Assembly: GCA_029255685.2 (NCBI GenBank)
Contig: CM055313.2
Span: 48,130,079 to 48,194,078 of the forward strand
DNA: 64,000 nucleotides
DNA from: Silene conica
Taxonomy: Eukaryota > Streptophyta > Magnoliopsida > Caryophyllales > Caryophyllaceae
Reading direction: 5' to 3'
Part shown: positions 24,065-34,398 of the stretch, in pieces
Layout: every line of letters starts with the position of its first letter
Position numbering within the stretch: position 1 is the first letter of the stretch
Notes under the pieces: generated by a model
Seen by the model: the letters and a program-made list of their open reading frames with translations, nothing else
Database searches by the model: none
What the model was told of the DNA's origin: nothing
Made by a program: the position numbers and the translations under genes

Positions 24065-25256
24065 AATGGATTATTAACTTGTTAAAATTAAAGTGGTTAA
24101 AACGGTATAATCACATAATTTTAATCCCGTAAAGGTGGTTTGGTAAAATTTGTTAATCATAATAACAATATTATGTCATGAATGAATTTTAATTTTAGTT
24201 GATGCATTTTATTTATCGTCTTGTTGAATGCCTTTTGAATGCTTTGTATAACGTATTTAATTTTGCAAACGGTTGTAACTTAGTGTGGCCTTAGAAGATT
24301 GTGTAACCGTAATGATGGGACACAGTCTTGCTTGTAATTTTGAGATCTTGAATCTCCGTTTTGTTTTTGCCATGTAATTACTTTTGTATTTAAATTAGAA
24401 TGTAAATAGGGTTATATTTGTAATTTAAATTAGTAATTTTGTGAAGACCAAAGACGGAGACCGGATGCTCACTCCCGCTGCAAGGACCAAGATGGAACAT
24501 CAAGACAAGCTTCTAGGGTCCAACGGTGGATTCCAAACTTGTTTTTATGTTTATTTTGGTAGGATAGGCCACACTAGCACTTTTATTTACATTTATCGCA
24601 TTTATTTTATGCTTCCATCGATAATAGCTTGCATCATATTCCGCCTAAAACCAAACCACCTATAACATGCCTGAAAACTGACTCATGTAGAGGTTACGCG
24701 TTAGTTTTCTGTGACAATACAGATGGCACATGTCAATTGCAACGCCATCATTTTATTTCATTCATTCACGCATATGCTAGATATTAGTTCACTTAAAATG
24801 GATAAATATAAGCTGATGGGGTCTTCCTCGTATAACCAAAAATTGAGAATAGTCTTTATAAATCAGACTCCCATGAATCCCTTCTTCGTCGGTAGGCATA
24901 ATATGACCCCTTCTACGTCGGGTAAGTGGGAACAGATGATTTATTTTATCTCAACATCATGGTCACTCGATACTATCTAGCGACTGAAATGGACTAATAG
25001 ATAGGATTTACGGAAATCTATCGACCAAGAGTTCCAACGGTGGAATTAGCCAAGCCGCGGGCTTATCAATATACGGAAATTGAGTCTTGGTATCGTTTAT
25101 ATAATTCTTGAGGTAGATCAATTATATAAATGCATGAGTCTACGAGTTTAAATACATTTTAATATAGACTTAAATCACAACAATGAGTTGCTTATATGGT
25201 TCTATTTTATGTTCTTTTCAGTGTAGAACACGTTCAATTATACTGCTGTATAACTA
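24065..25256 (+). other. ANG-0 leader with predicted intron 24922-25221
   Basis: Collinear with about 27310-28508 of ANG-1. The donor is GTCGG|GTAAGT at 24922, the acceptor TTCTTTTCAG ends at 25221, and gag starts 35 nt later. The leader has several upstream ATGs. The right-hand TSD candidate of TRG-B is 24065-24069 (AATGG). Confidence 0.75.
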
Positions 25257-25571
25257 ATGGTTGGTGAAGACCCAGTGCCAAGTGCCAAGCTAGCACGTGA
25301 ACCCTGGCTATAAGCCTTCATGGACTCCATGAATCAGTCTACTAGACTGAGGAATGATGGGTCAAACTTCTCTAACTGGGAGGTAGCACTACGGAATGCT
25401 GCCATTGCTGACGGAAAGCTTAAGTACTTAACTGAGCCAATTCCGGCACACCCAGGAACTGGAGCTAGAGCTAACTTAGTTCGCGCTCATAGCGAGTTCG
25501 TCATGGAAGCGGGTGCGATAAAGAACGTAATCATCTATGCAATGGAATCTAATTTGCAAAGACGCTTTATC
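25257..25571 (+). pseudogene. gag: ANG-0 gag, 5' fragment
   Basis: The first about 105 codons of a UBN2-type Gag homologous to ANG-1 Gag (MNQSTRLRNDGSNFSNWE block). An in-frame TAA about 18 codons in (CTA TAA where ANG-1 has CTA AAA, near 25312) ends it early. The frame is cut at 25571 by ANG-1, whose TSD TTATC is 25567-25571 and 34394-34398; the Gag resumes in phase at 34399. Confidence 0.85.
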
Positions 25572-26637
25572 TGTTGGAGATTGTGTCCTCCACATGTAGT
25601 GTGATAACGTCATTGCACATACCCTTGTACGGACAAGTGGGAGATTGTTGGGGCTGGTGTCCTTGACAATTAAGTACAATGACTTATTAAATCTCTTCAA
25701 GGATCACAAGGGCATACTTATGTATTATTACCAGTTGATCCACGTTTATCAATAACGGTTGGCTTGCTAGATAAGTTTGACGTTATTGTCATACGGATGG
25801 CGGTGATCAACTGGTCCCTATACGTCACACCTATAGGACACGTTTGAGAGATGTGAAGGTATGAAAATACAGTCACATTTATGCCGAATATGACTAAACA
25901 GTTAGTCAGAGGTATTGACTAATAAATTAGTCAATAAGATGTTGAGATTATTATTTAATACGGATTAAATAATTTTAGCTAATACGGATTACATGATTAA
26001 TTCGTAAATTAAATATAAACAGTTATATTTAATTAAATATTGTATTCGCGAATTAATATAAACAGTTATATTAATTTAGGTAATTATACAATATCGTATT
26101 TTATCAGACCGTTATTAATATATCGACTATATTAATATCTGATAACATGTTACGATTTATAATTAAATCCCGCAAATAATATTTAGCAAAACGGGTCGAA
26201 TCACGCAAAGGAATAAGGTAAGAGTGGACAAAGCCCACTCCTACCCTACCCAATTCGGCCGACCATATGGTACTACATAAGGAGAGTTTTTCTCCTTATG
26301 TCAGTTACTGGTAGAATTACAATCTCAAAAATTAGGGTTTTGAGAATATTCTTTTCCCAAAACTCAGATCTCACATCTAAAACCTCACAAAAGCTCTCCC
26401 CATATTGCAAGGCAATTGGAGGGTATTTTCTAGCACACGCGGCATCGTCTCAATCAAAGTCTTGGGTGCAAGTTATAGGAGGGAATTTACTTTAATTCCT
26501 GTTCTTAGGCCTTAAGCACAAAGGACCAAAGGTTGAACTTCTTTTCATGTTTTGTTTTTCCTTATGACTATAATCTCAACTGTAATTTTCATTATAATCC
26601 TGCAAGTTTAGGGCGAATACATGCTTTATTCCCCACA
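25572..26637 (+). repeat. ANG-1 5' LTR (1066 bp) with an internal second LTR start
   Basis: The TSD places the start at TGTTGGAG (25572). A second PPT-like AAGTGGGAGAT plus TGTTGGGG lies 64-74 bp inside (25635-25653), which is where the shorter ANG-2 LTR begins. Ends CCCCACA. Confidence 0.92.
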
Positions 26638-26639
26638 AG

Positions 26640-26651
26640 TGGTATCAGAGC
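26640..26651 (+). other. Primer-binding site, initiator-Met tRNA (ANG-1)
   Basis: TGGTATCAGAGC, two bases after the LTR end. Confidence 0.94.
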
Positions 26652-26725
26652 AAGGCCATGAAAATTTTACTTTTGTGATTTTCGTAAGTTTGAAAACCTG
26701 AAAAATCGTTTTCTGTCGCGGTGTC

Positions 26726-27155
26726 GGTCGACCGACCTCCTGTCACGGTCGGTCGACCACTCTCTGGCGGTGTCGGTCGATCGACCTCCTGTCTCGGTCG
26801 GTCGACCACCCCCTGTTTTCTTTCTGTTTTTTTTTTAAGAAAAACAGTTTCGGTTTGTGAGTTTTTCGATTTAGGTTTTCGATTCATGTTTACATATTGT
26901 TAATTAATCGATATTCTTGACAATATGTGAACCCTTGTTGATGTCAATTTTGATTCACTTGTTTTAATCAAAGTTTAAAAGTAAAAACTTGTTTTAATTT
27001 CAAAAGTGCAGTGTTTTGCGTTTTCTGAAATTCGTTTTTACTGTGTTCTGGTCGGTCGACCTAATTAATAGGTCGGTCGACCGATTCTTCTGTTACAGAA
27101 TTTTTCGTTTTTTTCGGCTGGTGGTCGGTCGACCACAAGTTCCGGTCGGTCGACC
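26726..27155 (+). repeat. Four paired GGTCGGTCGACC modules in the ANG-1 leader
   Basis: Pairs of 12-mers start at 26726/26747, 26775/26796, 27050/27071 and 27123/27144. In each pair the second copy begins exactly 21 nt after the first (12-mer, 9-nt spacer, 12-mer). Copies are GGTCGGTCGACC or its complement form GGTCGACCGACC, one with GGTCGATCGACC; all contain the GGTCGACC palindrome or a one-base variant. Spacers differ in sequence but not in length. The first pair can form a perfect 12-bp hairpin with a 9-nt loop. The first module begins about 75 nt after the PBS. Confidence 0.85.
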
Positions 27156-28169
27156 ACCCCCCTGTAACAGACTCGTTTTTTTTTATTTCGAAAATATCAT
27201 GTTTTTATTTTCACATGGCTTAAAATAATATACTATATACGGAAATAGTGTATTATTTAGTGAAACGGTTCACCCTCGCTTGATACATATTGTTTTAAAA
27301 CGGTTTAAAATAATGGATTATATGTTTATTAAAATTGGGTGATTAAAACGGTATAATCACATAATTTTAATCCTAAAAGGTGGTTTGGTAATATTTGTTA
27401 ATCATAATAACAGTATTATGTCACGAATGAATTTTTTTTTAGTTGATGCATTTTATTTATCGTCTTGTGAATGCCTTGAATGCTTTCAATAACGTATTTA
27501 ATTTTTGCAAACGGTTGTAACTTAGTGTGGCCTTAGAAGATTGTGTCACCGTAATGATGGGACACGATCTTGCTTGTAATTTTGAGATCTTGAATCTCCG
27601 TTTTTGGGTTTTTGCCATGTAATTACTTTTGTATTTAAATTAGAATGTATCTAGGACTACTTTTGTAATTTAAATTAGTAATTTTGTGAAGACCAAAGAC
27701 AAGACGGAGACCGGATGCTCACTCCCGCTGCAAGGACCAAGATGGAACATCAAGACAAGCTTCTAGGGTCCAACAGTGGATTCCAAGTTGTTTTATGTTT
27801 ATTTTGGTAGGATAGGCCACACTAGGACTTTTATTTACGTTTATTGCATTTATCTTTATGCTTTCATCGATAATAGCTTGCATCATATTCCGCCTAAAAA
27901 CCAAACCACCTATATCATGCCTGAAAACTGACTCATGTAGAGGTTACGCGTTAGTTTTCTGTGACAATACAGATGTCACATGTCATTATAAAGCCATCAC
28001 TTTATTTAATTCATTCACGAAAATGCTAGTAATAGTTCACTTAATATGAATAAATAAAAGTTGATGGGGTCTTCCTCGTATAACCAAAAATTGAGATTAG
28101 TCTTTATAAATCAGCCTCCCATGAATCCCTTCTTCGTCGGTAGGCATAATATGACCCCTTCTACGTCGG
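27156..28169 (+). other. ANG-1 leader, upstream of predicted intron
   Basis: About 1 kb of AT-rich leader with several short uORFs; no frame is worth calling. It includes the blocks shared with TRG leaders (AGGATAGGCCACACTAGG near 27810 and CCCATGAATCCCTTCTTC near 28119). Confidence 0.75.
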
Positions 28170-28471
28170 GTAAGTGGGAACAGATGATTTATTTTATCTC
28201 AACATCATGGTCACTCGATAATATTCCAGTGACTGAGATGGACTAATAGATAGGATATACGGAAATCTATCGACCAAGAGTTCCAACGATTGGAATTAGC
28301 CAAACTGTGGGCTTATCAATATACGGAAATTGAGTCTTGGGATCGTTTATATAATTCTTGAGGGAGATCAATTATATAAATGCATGAGTCTACGAGTTTA
28401 AATCCAATTTAATATAGACTTAAATCACAACAATAAGTTGCTTATATGGTTTTGTTTTATCTTCTTTTCAG
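28170..28471 (+). other. Predicted leader intron of ANG-1 (302 bp)
   Basis: The donor is GTCGG|GTAAGTGGG and the acceptor TATCTTCTTTTCAG. The gag ATG lies 38 nt after the acceptor. Near-identical introns of 300-301 bp are predicted in ANG-0 (24922-25221) and ANG-2 (37656-37956, minus), and diverged ones in TRG-A/B. Confidence 0.6.
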
Positions 28472-28508
28472 TGTAGAACACGTTCATTTAAACTGCTGTA
28501 TAACTATA

Positions 28509-29777
28509 ATGGCTGGTGAAGACCCAATGCCAAGTGCCAAGCTAGCACGTGAATCCTGGCTAAAAGCCTTCATGGACTCCATGAATCAGTCAACTAGACT
28601 GAGGAATGATGGGTCAAACTTCTCTGACTGGGAGGCAGCACTACGGAATGCTGCCATTGCTGACGGAAAGCTAAAGTTCTTAACTGAGCCCATTCCGCCA
28701 CACCCAGGAACTGGAGCTAGAGCCAACGAAATTCGCGCTCATAGCGATTTCGTTATGGAAGCGGGTGCGATAAAGAACGTACTCATCTATGCAATGGAAT
28801 CCAATTTGCAAAGACGTTTCATAACCCATGGTGCAAACAAGATTTTCACCACGCTCACTAACGAATTCTCCAAGGCTCCGAGAATCGTTTCTTATGAGCA
28901 TACCTGTCGCTTCTTTGAGGCGAAACTCCAGAAGGGTCAAGCTGTTAGCCCACATATTCTCAACATGATTGAGAATATCGAGAAACTAGAGTCCCTAAAC
29001 TGCAAGATCAGTGAGAACATCATCGTTGATCGCATGCTTCATTCGCTTCATGATGGGTTCGCCCTCTTTAGGGCCAACTACTACATGAACGACATGAAGA
29101 AGACTCCTTATGAGCTCCACTCCCCTCTCGTACAGACTGAGAAGGATCTAAAGTTGAGTGGGAGTCTGAAGCAGGATGTTCTCATGATCTCCAGTAAGGG
29201 AAAAGGTAAAGGGAAGGCTAAAGCTCAGGGCGACCTAGCAGTAGGTAAGCCCAGGTTCAAGAAACCAGGATTTGCTAAGAGTGGGCCAGGTGAGTCGAGT
29301 AACTCACAAGGCAAGACAAAGAGCAAGGATACAAGCATGGAATGTCACCATTGCCACAAGACTGGGCATTGGAGGCGCTCATGCCCCGTGTATCGCGAGG
29401 ACATTAAGGCAGGCCGTGTTACTCCTGTTGGTATGTCTTCTTCTTCTTTTATTCACATGATTGAGATTAACCATGCAAGTTGCGGAACTTGGGTACTTGA
29501 TACCGGTTGTGGTTCTCATCTATGTAATCATGTGCAGGGCCTCCGAAACCAAGAACCCCTAACCAAGGGTGAGGTGGACCTGCGTGTCGGGAATGGAGCA
29601 CGTGTGGCTGCAGTCTCGAAGGGAACATACGTAATCCAGCTTCCAAGTGGATTCGAGTTATTTTTATATAACTGTTATTATGTTCCTAGTTTATCCAAAA
29701 ACATTATTTCAGTTTCTGCACTTGACAAACTCGGTTTTTCATTTGTAATAGAGAATAATAGCTGTATTTTCTCCTAA
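28509..29777 (+). CDS. gag: ANG-1 Gag-protease (5' part of gag-pol, ended by a nonsense codon)
   Basis: A UBN2-type Gag followed in frame by protease. The capsid-like region covers residues about 10-230. A Lys/Gly-rich linker follows, then one CCHC knuckle (CHHCHKTGHWRRSC, about residues 278-291) and an aspartic protease with active-site motif WVLDTGCGSHLC (about 326). I chose the ATG at 28509 (MAGEDPMPSAKLARESW) because it follows the predicted acceptor and matches ANG-0 and ANG-2; the frame is open 21 codons further upstream. The frame ends at TAA 29775-29777 (TCC TAA CAC), where ANG-0 reads TCA TTA CAC and ANG-2 TCC TTA CAC. The stop is therefore a private point mutation, not a programmed gag stop. 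Confidence 0.88.
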   Translation: MAGEDPMPSAKLARESWLKAFMDSMNQSTRLRNDGSNFSDWEAALRNAAIADGKLKFLTEPIPPHPGTGARANEIRAHSDFVMEAGAIKNVLIYAMESNLQRRFITHGANKIFTTLTNEFSKAPRIVSYEHTCRFFEAKLQKGQAVSPHILNMIENIEKLESLNCKISENIIVDRMLHSLHDGFALFRANYYMNDMKKTPYELHSPLVQTEKDLKLSGSLKQDVLMISSKGKGKGKAKAQGDLAVGKPRFKKPGFAKSGPGESSNSQGKTKSKDTSMECHHCHKTGHWRRSCPVYREDIKAGRVTPVGMSSSSFIHMIEINHASCGTWVLDTGCGSHLCNHVQGLRNQEPLTKGEVDLRVGNGARVAAVSKGTYVIQLPSGFELFLYNCYYVPSLSKNIISVSALDKLGFSFVIENNSCIFS

Positions 29778-32540
29778 CACAATATGATTTATGGCAAGGC
29801 AGTTTCCATGAATGGAATTTATGTTTTAGATCAAACTACCGAGATATTACATGTGAATAATAAAAGATTAAAGGTAGGTGACAAAGATCAAACTTACTTA
29901 TGGCATTGTCGTATGGGACACATAAATGAGAAACGCGCAAAACAGCTCATACAGAATGGAGCTATATTGCCCTTTGATTTCGAATCATATGGCACGTGTG
30001 AATCATGTCTCATCGGCAAAATGACTCGTATTTCCTTCAAAGGTGTTGGAATGCGCGCTGCCGACCTATTAGGACTCATACATACGGACGTATGTGGCCC
30101 TATGTCGATCAACGCAGGAGAAGGCTATAGGTATTTCATCACTTTCACGGATGATTTGAGTAGATATGGCTATGTCTACTTGATGAAACATAAAAGTGAA
30201 TCCTTTGACAAGTTCAAAGAATACCAGAATCGGGTACAGAACCAGCTGGGTAGAAAGATTAAAGCATTACGTTCGGATCGTGGTGGTGAGTATCTTTCAC
30301 ACGAGTTTGATCAACACCTAAAAGACTGTGGGATCGTGCTACAGTTGACTCCACCTGGAACACCACAATTAAATGGTGTGTCCGAACGGAGAAATCGAAC
30401 TTTACTTGATATGGTTCGATCCATGATGAGTCACACCATTGTGCCTGATTCATTATGGGGCTATGCTCTTTTGTCAGCCGCTCTAATACTTAACCGAAGT
30501 CCGTCTAAAGCTGTTGACAAGACTCCATTCGAGTTATGGAAGGGAACGGTCCCTAACTTGTCCTTTATTCGGGTTTGGGGCTGCGAGGCTTATGTCAAGT
30601 GGAGACACGAGGATAAGCTCGGCCCGCGATCGGTCAAGACATACTTTATAGGCTACCCAAAGGGAACGTTTGGTCATTACTTCTACTCGCCTACCGAACA
30701 ACGTGTTTTTGTTGCGGCTAGTGCGACGTTCTTAGAGAAAGAATTTCTCGAGAACAAGTCGAGTAATAGAACTTTCGAGTTATCGGAGGTTCAAGAACCA
30801 ACTACCGAGCGACCATTGGAGGAAACAGTACCTCCAACCGAGGCTGCGGTAGATATCCCTGAGGAACCTAGGAGGTCGGGAAGAGTCTCTATTCCACCGG
30901 ACAGATACATTGGTATGGTCGAGGAACATGATACAGATGACGTCTTACTCCTAGAGGGTAATGAACCCACAACCTATAAAAGTGCCATGACCAGTTCTGA
31001 CTCAAAGCTATGGCTAGAAGCCATGCAATCCGAGATGGACTCCATGTATGAGAACAACGTGTGGGATCTTGTGGACCTACCTGCAAAGATACGTCCCCTT
31101 CAATGCAAATGGCTTTACAAGATAAAGCATGCCGTGGAAGGACAACAAGATATCCATAAGGCTAGACTAGTTGCTAAAGGTTTCACCCAAGTGCCAGGCT
31201 TGCACTACGATGAAATCTTTGCACCCGTAGTCATGCTACGTTCCATTCGGATTATCTTAGCGATCGCCGCATTTCATGACTATGAAATATGGCAAATGGA
31301 CGTTAAAACCGCCTTCTTAAACGGTTATTTGGAGGAAGAGTTGTACATGGTACAACCCGAGGGTTTTATCGATCCAGCACATCCTAAGAAAGTTTGCAAG
31401 CTTAAGCGTTCCATCTATGGACTTAAGCAAGCATCGCGGAGTTGGAATCATCGCTTCGACCAAGTGATAAAAGAGAATGGGTTCATTCGATCAGTCGAGG
31501 AACCATGTCTCTATATCAAGTCGAGTGGGAGTAAGATTGTATTCCTAGTACTGTATGTCGACGACATACTCTTGATTGGGAATGACATACCTCTCTTATC
31601 TTCGGTTAAAGCATGGCTGAAAAACCATTTCCAGATGAAAGATCTGGGAGAGGCACAAAGAATTTTGGGCATCCGTATCTACAGGGATAGATCACGACGG
31701 ATGTTGTCTCTCAGTCAGGAATCTTATATAGAGAAGATTCTGGAGAGATTCAGTATGACGAACTCCAAGAAGGGGTTCCTTCCTATGACTCCTGGGCTTC
31801 ACTTGAGCAAGACTCAAGAAGCTAAGTCAGTGGAAGAGAAAGAGCGCATGAGTCGGATTCCTTATGCTTCGGCAATAGGATCGATCATGTATGCCATGAT
31901 ATGCACACGTCCTGACGTTGCATATGCATTGAGTATGACAAGTCGATTCCAAGCTCATCCAGGTGAACAACACTGGATGGCCGTGAAAAACATTCTTAAG
32001 TACCTACGGAGGACTAAAGATTGGGGATTGACTTTTGGAGGCGACTCGACGCTCTGCGCCACGGGTTACGCAGATGCAAGCTTCCAAACGGATCGAGATG
32101 ACTCGAAATCTCAGTCTGGATTCGTTTTTACTCTTAATGGCGCTGCTGTCAGCTGGAAAAGTTCTAAACAAAGTGTTACAGCAGATTCTACGACTGAGTC
32201 CGAGTACTATGCCGCCTCGGAAGCAGCTAAGGAAGCGATATGGATGCGTCAATTCTTACAAGGACTTTCAGTAGTGCCTAGTTCGAATGACCCAATCACC
32301 GTCTATTGTGACAATAGCGGTGCCATCTTCCAAGCTAAGGAGCATAAGTCTAGCAGCAAGGCTAGGCATGTACAACGGAAAGCTCATCTAATCAGAGATT
32401 ACGTGGAGCAAAAAGAGATTTTTATTGAAAAGATCGCTACGGATGACAACATAGCTGATCCTCTAACAAAAGCATTACCACGTGATAAGCATGAAGGGCA
32501 CATTCATTCCATGGGAATTGGATGTGTTCCTAAGTTGTAG
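29778..32540 (+). CDS. pol: ANG-1 pol: GAG-pre-integrase, integrase, RT, RNase H
   Basis: In the same frame as the upstream part; first ATG at 29784. From that Met, in order: GAG-pre-integrase zinc-binding region (WHCRMGH ... CESCLIGK, residues about 40-80); integrase core with D (HTDVCGP, about 100), D (LRSDRGGEY, about 165) and E (NGVSERRN, about 200); RT (palm motif [15 protein letters not shown] about 510 and YVDDILLIGND about 590); and RNase H (ATGYADASF about 755, STTESEYYAASEA about 795, YCDNSGAI about 835). The end is at DPLTKALPRDKHEGHIHSMGI. Catalytic residues look intact. Together with the upstream part the polyprotein would be about 1343 codons, usual for Ty1/copia. Confidence 0.92.
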   Translation, partial: HNMIYGKAVSMNGIYVLDQTTEILHVNNKRLKVGDKDQTYLWHCRMGHINEKRAKQLIQNGAILPFDFESYGTCESCLIGKMTRISFKGVGMRAADLLGLIHTDVCGPMSINAGEGYRYFITFTDDLSRYGYVYLMKHKSESFDKFKEYQNRVQNQLGRKIKALRSDRGGEYLSHEFDQHLKDCGIVLQLTPPGTPQLNGVSERRNRTLLDMVRSMMSHTIVPDSLWGYALLSAALILNRSPSKAVDKTPFELWKGTVPNLSFIRVWGCEAYVKWRHEDKLGPRSVKTYFIGYPKGTFGHYFYSPTEQRVFVAASATFLEKEFLENKSSNRTFELSEVQEPTTERPLEETVPPTEAAVDIPEEPRRSGRVSIPPDRYIGMVEEHDTDDVLLLEGNEPTTYKSAMTSSDSKLWLEAMQSEMDSMYENNVWDLVDLPAKIRPLQCKWLYKIKHAVEGQQDIHKARLVAKGFTQVPGLHYDEIFAPVVMLRSIRIILAIAAFHDYEIWQMDVKTAFLNGYLEEELYMVQPEGFIDPAHPKKVCKLKRSIYGLKQASRSWNHRFDQVIKENGFIRSVEEPCLYIKSSGSKIVFLVLYVDDILLIGNDIPLLSSVKAWLKNHFQMKDLGEAQRILGIRIYRDRSRRMLSLSQESYIEKILERFSMTNSKKGFLPMTPGLHLSKTQEAKSVEEKERMSRIPYASAIGSIMYAMICTRPDVAYALSMTSRFQAHPGEQHWMAVKNILKYLRRTKDWGLTFGGDSTLCATGYADASFQTDRDDSKSQSGFVFTLNGAAVSWKSSKQSVTADSTTESEYYAASEAAKEAIWMRQFLQGLSVVPSSNDPITVYCDNSGAIFQAKEHKSSSKARHVQRKAHLIRDYVEQKEIFIEKIATDDNIADPLTKALPRDKHEGHIHSMGIGCVPKL

Positions 32541-33327
32541 TACTCTTTTATGAATTCATGTAATAATTCATTTTCTCGTGTACTCTATTCAACCTTATTG
32601 TTATGATATAAAATGTTTTGTTTTTCATGTGGAATTGTACGCCAATTTTGAACACCACAAAGTGAACTGATTAACATTACATCGTTTTGGTCCTTGATTA
32701 CCCACTTGAGCTGATAACTCAGGTAATCATTTTGTGACGTTGGTTGATGGTGGGTTCAACGAGCCATAAGTCACGTGGATGACTGACCAATCACAAAGGC
32801 GAGTTATACGGATATCTCGTAGGACACCCCGTGACAACGTTATGGAGTCCTAAATGTTTATAACATTGGGTGCCAGGTCGTGGATAGGACCTCCATAGTG
32901 TTCCTTAGAGTCGAGTCTTTTGACTTTCAACTGTTTCTTGAGATTAAGACAGATTTTGGGTAACTTTGGTTTCTTTCCCACGGTCACCGTAACAGGGGCC
33001 AAGAGGATTTTTTCTGGGTTATTTCATGCTGGGCGATATCGGCAGGATTCGAGTTGAGGGAAATATCCAAACCCTTATCAGGATTTTATCATTTCTCAGG
33101 GCCACTCGAGGAGTAGTAACTGAAATGCATGGCCATGCTCGAATACAGATTCGTTTTATCAGTTAAGTTACTCTCTAGTCGGGGAAACCACTCTTGATAC
33201 AGATCGCTTGTGAGATACGACCTTTGCGAATGCGGATTTGCAAATTGTCTTACATTGAGTGGGAGAAATTTTAAAAGGATATGAGATTCGGTTATCGCAC
33301 CTACACTTGTACGGACAAGTGGGAGTT
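32541..33327 (+). other. ANG-1 3' non-coding region and PPT
   Basis: 787 bp between the pol stop and the 3' LTR; the PPT AAGTGGGAGTT is 33317-33327. It includes a hairpin (GATTACC 32696-32702 with GGTAATC 32722-32728, inner TTGAG/CTCA) also present in ANG-0 near 41649. The last 250 bp align with the TRG 3' region. Antisense open frames of about 70-95 codons are noted under findings. Confidence 0.75.
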
Positions 33328-34393
33328 TGTTGGAGATTGTGTCCTCCACATGTAGTGTGATAACGTCATTGCACATACCCTTGTACGGACAAGTGGGAGA
33401 TTGTTGGGGCTGGTGTCCTTGACAATTAAGTACAATGACTTATTAAATCTCTTCAAGGATCACAAGGGCATACTTATGTATTATTACCAGTTGATCCACG
33501 TTTATCAATAACGGTTGGCTTGCTAGATAAGTTTGACGTTATTGTCATACGGATGGCGGTGATCAACTGGTCCCTATACGTCACACCTATAGGACACGTT
33601 TGAGAGATGTGAAGGTATGAAAATACAGTCACATTTATGCCGAATATGACTAAACAGTTAGTCAGAGGTATTGACTAATAAATTAGTCAATAAGATGTTG
33701 AGATTATTATTTAATACGGATTAAATAATTTTAGCTAATACGGATTACATGATTAATTCGTAAATTAAATATAAACAGTTATATTTAATTAAATATTGTA
33801 TTCGCGAATTAATATAAACAGTTATATTAATTTAGGTAATTATACAATATCTTATTTTATCAGACCGTTATTAATATATCGACTATATTAATATCTGATA
33901 ACATGTTACGATTTATAATTAAATCCCGCAAATAATATTTAGCAAAACGGGTCGAATCACGCAAAGGAATAAGGTAAGAGTGGACAAAGCCCACTCCTAC
34001 CCTACCCAATTCGGCCGACCATATGGTACTACATAAGGAGAGTTTTTCTCCTTATGTCAGTTACTGGTAGAATTACAATCTCAAAAATTAGGGTTTTGAG
34101 AATATTCTTTTCCCAAAACTCAGATCTCACATCTAAAACCTCACAAAAGCTTTCCCCATATTGCAAGGCAATTGGAGGGTATTTTCTAGCACACGCGGCA
34201 TCGTCTCAATCAAAGTCTTGGGTGCAAGTTATAGGAGGGAATTTACTTTAATTCCTGTTCTTAGGCCTTAAGCACAAAGGACCAAAGGTTGAACTTCTTT
34301 TCATATTTTGTTTTTCCTTATGACTATAATCTCAACTGTAATTTTCATTATAATCCTGCAAGTTTAGGGCGAATACATGCTTTATTCCCCACA
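33328..34393 (+). repeat. ANG-1 3' LTR (1066 bp)
   Basis: Same length as the 5' LTR, with three substitutions seen by eye (G/T in the ACAATAT-C region near 33849, CTC/TTT-type change near 34151, G/A near 34305). It also has the internal second start (TGTTGGGG at 33402). Confidence 0.92.
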
Positions 34394-34398
34394 TTATC

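Larger units (their letters stand above)
25572..34393 (+). mobile_element. ANG-1: complete Ty1/copia (Angela/Tork-like) element, TSD TTATC
   Basis: An 8.82-kb complete element. LTRs of 1066 bp each (25572-26637, 33328-34393) have TG..CA ends, with the 5-bp duplication TTATC on both sides. The initiator-Met PBS is at 26640-26651 and the PPT at 33317-33327. Domain order gag, protease, integrase, RT, RNase H is that of Ty1/copia. The block NGVSERRNRTLLDMVRSMM and LTR start TGTTGGAGATTGTGTCC suggest the Angela/Tork lineage. It is inserted in the gag of its relative ANG-0. I saw three substitutions between the LTRs, so it is recent. One nonsense codon interrupts the polyprotein. Confidence 0.93.

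Noticed and set aside
24441-24980. ORFs of 74 and 89 codons in the ANG-0 leader
   Set aside because: Correspond to non-coding leader in ANG-1 with frameshifts between copies; no domain.
25572-25645. Treating 25572-25645 as leftover ANG-0 3' sequence joined to gag by deletion
   Set aside because: The TTATC duplication at 25567-25571 and 34394-34398 shows it is the true start of the ANG-1 LTR.
26721-27228. Short ORFs with VGRP/VDRP repeats in the ANG-1 leader
   Set aside because: They arise from the 21-nt box period (7 codons); ANG-2 does not keep the frames, so the DNA/RNA motif is the better explanation.
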